In this document: positions 59,460-64,000 of the stretch, piece by piece
Layout of the letters: each line of letters starts with the position of its first letter
Position numbering within the stretch: the first letter of the stretch is position 1
NCBI RefSeq assembly: GCF_019132875.1
Contig: NZ_JAHSPF010000015.1
Location: forward strand, 1-64,000
Length of the DNA stretch: 64,000 bases
Origin: Erwinia phyllosphaerae
Lineage (GTDB): Bacteria > Pseudomonadota > Gammaproteobacteria > Enterobacterales > Enterobacteriaceae
Direction: 5' to 3'
The notes under the pieces: model-generated
What the model was told of the DNA's origin: nothing
Database searches by the model: none
What the model saw: the letters and a program-made list of their open reading frames with translations, nothing else
Translations under genes and position numbers: made by a program

Positions 59460-59623
59460 ACTTTGCGCACCATACAGTTGTCTTTCGCCTGTACGCTATC
59501 TGTTCCATTCTGTATTGTGACTGGCATGACAAAATTTATGGCATTTCATCCCCTTGATAACAAAAGACAAATAGAAATTTAATCAATTAGCCACATTCGG
59601 GCTTTATTCCTCCAGGAGCTACG

Positions 59624-60391
59624 ATGACCAAGACTTTATCTCCCCTGTTTTATGTTGATAACGACAGCACCATGCCGCTCTATATGCAGCTGGTAAAGAG
59701 CTTGCAAACGGCCGTGCGGAAAGGGAAAGTGCAGCCTGGCGATATCATTCCTTCTGAACGCACGCTGGTGAAAACGCTGGGTATTGCGCGTGGTACTGCC
59801 CGCAGGGCATATCAGACGCTGTTGGAAAACGGCACTATTGTGCGCAAGCGTGGATCGGGTACATTTATCGCCCCGCTGGTGCGCCAGCTGCCTGGCGTGC
59901 TGGAAAGCTTTAGCGAGATGGCGGAAAAATGCGGCGGCACGCCACAAAGTGAGATGCTGGGCTGCCAGCGTCGAGAATCTACTGCGGAAGAGCAGCAGGC
60001 CCTTTGCCTGACGGAAAATCAGAAGGTGCTTGAGATAATCCGACTACGAAAAATCAACGATATTGCTATTTCTTTGCAGCTGGCCGTGCTTCCTGACGAT
60101 TTGCTGGAAGAGCTTAGCAATGCCAATACGTCGCTTTATCTGCTGTTGGCGCAAAAAGGGATGCCGGTAGTACGGGCTATCCAGCGCTTTAGCGCCGTCG
60201 CGGCAAACGGTAAGCTGGCTTGTCATCTGCAAATTAAAGAATCAGACCCGCTTTTACTGGTAACACGCACGGGTTACAGCCATTGCGATCGACCGGTGGA
60301 ATATACCCGTACCTGGTGCCTGAATGAATATTATGATTTCACGGTCGCGCTACACAGAGATCGGGATGATGCCAGGCCCCTGCTTCTGTGA
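59624..60391 (+). CDS. GntR/HutC-family regulator
   Basis: 255 residues. N-terminal winged helix (PLYMQLVKSLQTAVRKGKVQPGDIIPSERTLVKTLGIARGTARRAYQTL, in about 18-66) and C-terminal UTRA ligand domain. AGGAG before the ATG. Divergent from the PTS operon, so likely its local repressor responding to a phosphosugar, as NagR does for nag genes. Confidence 0.93.
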   Translation: MTKTLSPLFYVDNDSTMPLYMQLVKSLQTAVRKGKVQPGDIIPSERTLVKTLGIARGTARRAYQTLLENGTIVRKRGSGTFIAPLVRQLPGVLESFSEMAEKCGGTPQSEMLGCQRRESTAEEQQALCLTENQKVLEIIRLRKINDIAISLQLAVLPDDLLEELSNANTSLYLLLAQKGMPVVRAIQRFSAVAANGKLACHLQIKESDPLLLVTRTGYSHCDRPVEYTRTWCLNEYYDFTVALHRDRDDARPLLL

Positions 60392-60583
60392 CCCGTCCCG
60401 CAGCCGCTTAGCCAGATGCCAAAATTTGACTTATCCTGCCGCGCTATCCTTGTGCGGCTGAACGATGCTCCCGCCTGACCTCCTTTTTATACTGAAACGG
60501 CAACATGCTTACCCCACTGGTCCGGCGGCACTCTTATAGCTGATTACAAGCCGCTGACCGCCCTACATAAAGAGGTTTCCGGC

Positions 60584-61738
60584 ATGAAAATCAGTCAAAT
60601 TGAGGTCATCCGCCTCGCTATTCCTTTTGCCAGCGATCGTGAAGCGCCAGTACCAGCGGCGGAAACGGCATGGAACGCGGCGTCCCCCGCGCTGAAGCAG
60701 ATGGAAACGCTGTTGGTACGCGTCACCACCGATCAAGGCGAGCAAGGCTGGGGAGAAGGTTTTGGTCATTTATGTAATCCGGTTACGGCCGGGGCGCTGG
60801 AAGCGCTGGTTATTCCGCTGTTTCTGGGCAAGGCCGTGCCGGAAAGCCGCGAAGCACTGCTGTTGCTGATGACCGAAGCGGAGCAGGCGCTGCACGCTTT
60901 TGGCCGCAGCGGGCCGGTTCGCTATGCGCTGTCGGCGATAGATATTGCGCTGTGGGATCTCCTTGGCCAGCGGCTGAAAAAACCGCTGTGGCAGCTGTTG
61001 GGCGCACAGCGTCAGGAAGTGGAGCTGTATGCCAGCCTGGTCAGCTATAACAATCAGCCGGACGAGGTCGCCCGTCAGGTACAGCGTGCATGGCAGGCCG
61101 GATTCCAGATGCTTAAGCTGCATGAAACCGACTACGCTGCGATTGCCGCTGCCCGAGCCGCGCTGCCAGAAGAGGCCACGCTACTGGTCGACGTTAACTG
61201 TCCGTGGTCGGTCGACGAAGCCGGTCATCGCGCCCGGCAGCTGGCAGAGTTAAAGCTGGGCTGGCTGGAAGAGCCGGTATGGCCGCCGGACGATATTGCC
61301 GGACTGGCGCAGGTTCGTCGTGCCGGCACGCCGATAGCCGCGGGCGAAAACGCCTCTGGTGAATGGGGATTCGAACCCTTTTACGGTGCGCAAGCCGTCG
61401 ATATCCTCCAGCCCAGCGTCACAAAAGTGGGTGGGATTACCGCCTCGCTGCGCGTTTTTGAACGCGCTAAACAGCATGGTATCAAGGTTGTTCCCCACTG
61501 CTTTTACTACGGCGCAGGTCTGTTGGCTACCGCGCATCTGGTTGCCACCCTGCCTGCCGATATCCGTCTGGAGGTGCCTTTTATCCGCTTCACGCCGCTG
61601 CTTTATCCTCAGTTAGAGTTCGCGCCGACGATGCGGCTTCCCCCAGTGCCGGGCCTGGGTTTTCAGCCGGATGCGGAAGTACTGCAAAGGCATACCCTCA
61701 GCCATATCACCCTGAGCATGGGGGCTAATCATGTTTAA
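60584..61738 (+). CDS. enolase-superfamily dehydratase/epimerase (MR/MLE type)
   Basis: 384 residues. N-terminal capping domain, then the barrel with metal ligands Asp203 (VDVNCPW), Glu229 (LEEPVW) and Glu255 (AAGEN), Lys178 in MLKLH, and His305 in PHCFYYG. This is the mandelate racemase/sugar acid dehydratase pattern; KxH in place of KxK sets it apart. Exact substrate not readable. Overlaps the MFS gene by 8 bp, so it probably acts on what that transporter brings in. Confidence 0.9.
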   Translation: MKISQIEVIRLAIPFASDREAPVPAAETAWNAASPALKQMETLLVRVTTDQGEQGWGEGFGHLCNPVTAGALEALVIPLFLGKAVPESREALLLLMTEAEQALHAFGRSGPVRYALSAIDIALWDLLGQRLKKPLWQLLGAQRQEVELYASLVSYNNQPDEVARQVQRAWQAGFQMLKLHETDYAAIAAARAALPEEATLLVDVNCPWSVDEAGHRARQLAELKLGWLEEPVWPPDDIAGLAQVRRAGTPIAAGENASGEWGFEPFYGAQAVDILQPSVTKVGGITASLRVFERAKQHGIKVVPHCFYYGAGLLATAHLVATLPADIRLEVPFIRFTPLLYPQLEFAPTMRLPPVPGLGFQPDAEVLQRHTLSHITLSMGANHV

Positions 61739-63011
61739 AAACTATCGAAGCGTAGTAGCGCTGCTGCTGTTTTTTGCTGGTGTGCTGAACTACCTGGATC
61801 GTGCTGCCCTGTCGGTAATGGCTCCACTGGTTAAAAAAGATCTGCAAATCGATGATGCGCAGATGGGTATCTTATTCAGCTGCTTTTTTATCGGCTACTG
61901 CCTGTTCTGTTTTCTGGGCGGCTGGGGAGCGGACCGCTACGGCCCGCGTAAAGTGTTTGGCTGGGCGGCGGCCATCTGGTCGCTGTTTTGCGGTGCCACG
62001 GCACTGGCGGGTAGCTTTGCCCATCTGCTGATCGTGCGCGTACTGTTTGGCATCGGCGAAGGGCCAATGGGCACCACCACCAATAAGTCGATCTCTAACT
62101 GGTTTCCTCGTCAGGAGGTTGGCCGCGCGGTCGGCTTTACCAATGCGGGACAGCCGCTCGGCGCTGCCGTTGCCGCGCCGGTCGTTGGGCTGGTCGGGCT
62201 GCATTTTGGCTGGCGCGTCTCTTTTATTGTGATTGCCGCGCTGGGCTTCGTCTGGCTGGCTTTCTGGCTATGGCTGTTCCGCGACAGACCAGAACAGCAT
62301 CCGCGCGTTAGCGAACCAGAACGGGCAATGATTGCTGCCCAGCGCCCCGCCACACGCGTGACCAAATCGGGTAACGCTCAGCAAACTAAACTCTGGCACT
62401 ACGTTTTTTCACTGCCGGTACTGGGCGTCGCCGCGGCCTTCTTCTGCTTTAACTATATCCAGTTTTTCTTTCTCTCGTGGCTGCCCAGCTACCTGACCGA
62501 TTTTCAGCATCTGGATATTAAAAGCATGAGCCTGATCGGTATTCTGCCGTGGCTGGGCGCAACGGTAGGCTTTATCGGCGGTGGCGTCATTTCCGATGCG
62601 CTGTTCCGCCGCACCGGCAATTTTTTGCTGTCGCGTAAGCTGGTGATCTTTTTTGGTCTGGCGGTGGCGGCGATCTGCGTCATGCTGACGGCCTGGGCCA
62701 GCAGCGTTACGCTGGCAGTGACGCTAATCACGCTTGCCAGCGTATTTGCCTATATGACGCCGCAGGCATGCTGGTCGCTGTTGCAGGATATCGTTCCGGC
62801 TGAACGTATCGGTACCGCAGGCGGTTTTGTACATCTGCTGGCGAATCTGGCGGGCATCCTGTCGCCGGGAATTACCGGTTTTTTGATTCAGTATGGCGGC
62901 GGGTACTCTTCAGCCTTTCTGTTAGCCAGCGTGCTGGCACTAACCGGTATGGCAATGCTGGCGCTGTTTGTCCGCCAGCAGAGCGTTAATGCGCTGCGCT
63001 CGCTGGCGTAA
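61731..63011 (+). CDS. MFS transporter, anion:cation symporter (sugar acid) family
   Basis: 426 residues, about 12 hydrophobic segments. ACS-family signature FFAGVLNYLDRAALSVMAPLV at the N-terminus and GGWGADRYGPRKVFG loop between TM2 and TM3, as in hexuronate/galactonate transporters. Start overlaps the dehydratase end, so an operon. Likely imports an aldonate or aldarate; unproven. Confidence 0.9.
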   Translation: MFKNYRSVVALLLFFAGVLNYLDRAALSVMAPLVKKDLQIDDAQMGILFSCFFIGYCLFCFLGGWGADRYGPRKVFGWAAAIWSLFCGATALAGSFAHLLIVRVLFGIGEGPMGTTTNKSISNWFPRQEVGRAVGFTNAGQPLGAAVAAPVVGLVGLHFGWRVSFIVIAALGFVWLAFWLWLFRDRPEQHPRVSEPERAMIAAQRPATRVTKSGNAQQTKLWHYVFSLPVLGVAAAFFCFNYIQFFFLSWLPSYLTDFQHLDIKSMSLIGILPWLGATVGFIGGGVISDALFRRTGNFLLSRKLVIFFGLAVAAICVMLTAWASSVTLAVTLITLASVFAYMTPQACWSLLQDIVPAERIGTAGGFVHLLANLAGILSPGITGFLIQYGGGYSSAFLLASVLALTGMAMLALFVRQQSVNALRSLA

Positions 63012-63012
63012 C

Positions 63013-63051
63013 GACAATAAAAAAGCCCGTTCGGCATGAGCAAACGGGCTT
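63013..63051 (-). terminator. intrinsic terminator of nadR
   Basis: AAGCCCGTT (63023-63031) pairs with AACGGGCTT (63043-63051); on the minus strand it is followed by a T run (63017-63024). Lies 25 bp after the nadR stop and may also stop MFS transcripts. Confidence 0.85.
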
Positions 63052-63075
63052 CTCCAGTGCTTGTTTATTATCTCG

Positions 63076-64000
63076 TCACAGCGGGCTATTGCCCAACATC
63101 TCCTGCACCAGCTCCACACAGCGTAGAAAACGCTCGTCGTAGTTATCCTGTTCCACATGCACAAAATCGATGTTGTTCGCCTTGAGCATCTCCACCAGCA
63201 ATCCCTGAAACTCTTTGCGATCTACCGAACTGCCAAGGCTGCGCAGCCCGTCCGCTATCCACGGCACGTTATTTTCCACCAGGATCACCAGATCGAAACG
63301 ATATTCGTCAATCAGCGCCTGCACAAAAGGATGTTCGCGCCCTTCATATTTTTTGCAGAAAGCTTGAGTAGTCACAAAGTCGGTATCGATAAAAGCGACC
63401 TTGTTGGCATATTTAACGGCAAAATCGATGTACTGTGCCTGCCCCAGCGCGATTTTGTCATAGTCGGAATACTGTAGCGCCATCTCATCGCCGCCCAGAT
63501 GGGAAAAGACGTAGTCGCGGCCAAACTCCCAGGCGCTGGTGGTGTTAAAAATATTTGCCAGCTTGTTAACCAGCGTCGACTTGCCGCTGGATTCGCCGCC
63601 CAGAATCGCCACCGTGCGTACAAAGAACGGTTTCACTTCCGTAGGAATATATTCCCAGTAGCGAAAAGGATCCTGGCGGATCTGACCGCCGCTGATGTTC
63701 ATAAAAGATCGTTTGGGATCGATTAATACCGCCTCGATGCCCAGATGCTGCTGATACTGCGGCGCGTCCAGCTCTTCGCTGGTGTAAACCCGGTTCGGTA
63801 TGATGCCGTGGTTTTCCATAAAGTCATGGATGCCGCGGCTCCAGATGTCCCAGCCGTGCGGATAGGGTTCCATGCCCTCTTCGTTAAATGAATGGATGCG
63901 GATATTTTTCTGATATTTAAAAGTTTGCAGCAGCCAGCGCAGACGGTCGCTGACCGTGGGCTGCTGGGACATGGCGCTGGCTTCAAACAGCTCGCGGTCG
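63076..64000 (-). CDS. nadR: NadR (NAD repressor / NMN adenylyltransferase / ribosylnicotinamide kinase), 5' part missing
   Basis: The gene runs off the right edge: codons upstream of the internal Met at 63972 stay open and read DRELFEASAM as in E. coli NadR. Visible are the end of the NMN adenylyltransferase domain (GISGGQIRQDPFRYW region) and the complete nicotinamide riboside kinase domain with Walker A GGESSGKST. The N-terminal helix-turn-helix and first part of the transferase domain lie outside. Follows ettA in E. coli, so this marks the right border of the second insert. Confidence 0.95.
   Translation of the reverse strand, partial: DRELFEASAMSQQPTVSDRLRWLLQTFKYQKNIRIHSFNEEGMEPYPHGWDIWSRGIHDFMENHGIIPNRVYTSEELDAPQYQQHLGIEAVLIDPKRSFMNISGGQIRQDPFRYWEYIPTEVKPFFVRTVAILGGESSGKSTLVNKLANIFNTTSAWEFGRDYVFSHLGGDEMALQYSDYDKIALGQAQYIDFAVKYANKVAFIDTDFVTTQAFCKKYEGREHPFVQALIDEYRFDLVILVENNVPWIADGLRSLGSSVDRKEFQGLLVEMLKANNIDFVHVEQDNYDERFLRCVELVQEMLGNSPL

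Overview
The window is chromosomal DNA from an enterobacterium, most likely Erwiniaceae (Pantoea/Erwinia/Mixta-like). This rests on near-identity of the housekeeping proteins to E. coli families, E. coli-like gene order in two blocks (gmhB to thr, and arcA to nadR), and family-specific changes such as a cytochrome c gene coupled to tilS, a short NlpE and no nhaR after nhaA. No organism name is given; this is inference.

Layout. 1-120: an rrn P1 promoter firing leftward out of the window, next to gmhB as at E. coli rrnH. 0.15-13 kb: gmhB, metNIQ with a MetJ box, rcsF-trmO, proS, nlpE, arfB-yaeQ, yaeP-rof, a cytochrome c gene, tilS, gloA2, ldcC and a DUF1508 protein. 13-28 kb: ispH-fkpB-lspA-ileS-ribF, rpsT, nhaA, dnaKJ with a sigma-32 promoter, satP, mog, talB, yaaA. 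28.1-31.1 kb: an accessory insert between yaaA and thrC with a palindromic repeat element, a good HrpL-type promoter (hrp box) and two overlapping genes that look like a double-domain type III chaperone and its effector. 31-43 kb: thrLABC with attenuator, yjtD, arcA with an FNR-like site, creA, rob, gpmB, yjjX, trpR with operator, slt.

43.4-50.4 kb: accessory region between slt and deoR/ettA. It has a P-type ATPase that lacks its nucleotide-binding domain and has altered catalytic motifs, four 43-bp-type repeats that copy the 3' end of that gene together with one terminator arm, and a stand-alone EntF-like NRPS (C-A-T-TE, predicted Ser). 50.5-53 kb: deoR and ettA. 53.1-63 kb: second accessory region between ettA and nadR. 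It has a LysR/oxidoreductase pair, a leftward operon of GlcNAc-family PTS IIBC, a DUF7916-like protein and a 621-aa GT-B-like protein facing a GntR regulator, and an enolase-superfamily dehydratase overlapping an MFS sugar-acid transporter. The window ends inside nadR.

The best candidates for undescribed biology are the hrp-box chaperone/effector cassette, the pseudo-P-type ATPase with its 3' repeats, the lone Ser NRPS, and the PTS-DUF7916-glycosyltransferase operon. All homology statements come from reading the protein sequences and from recall of families; no database search was run.
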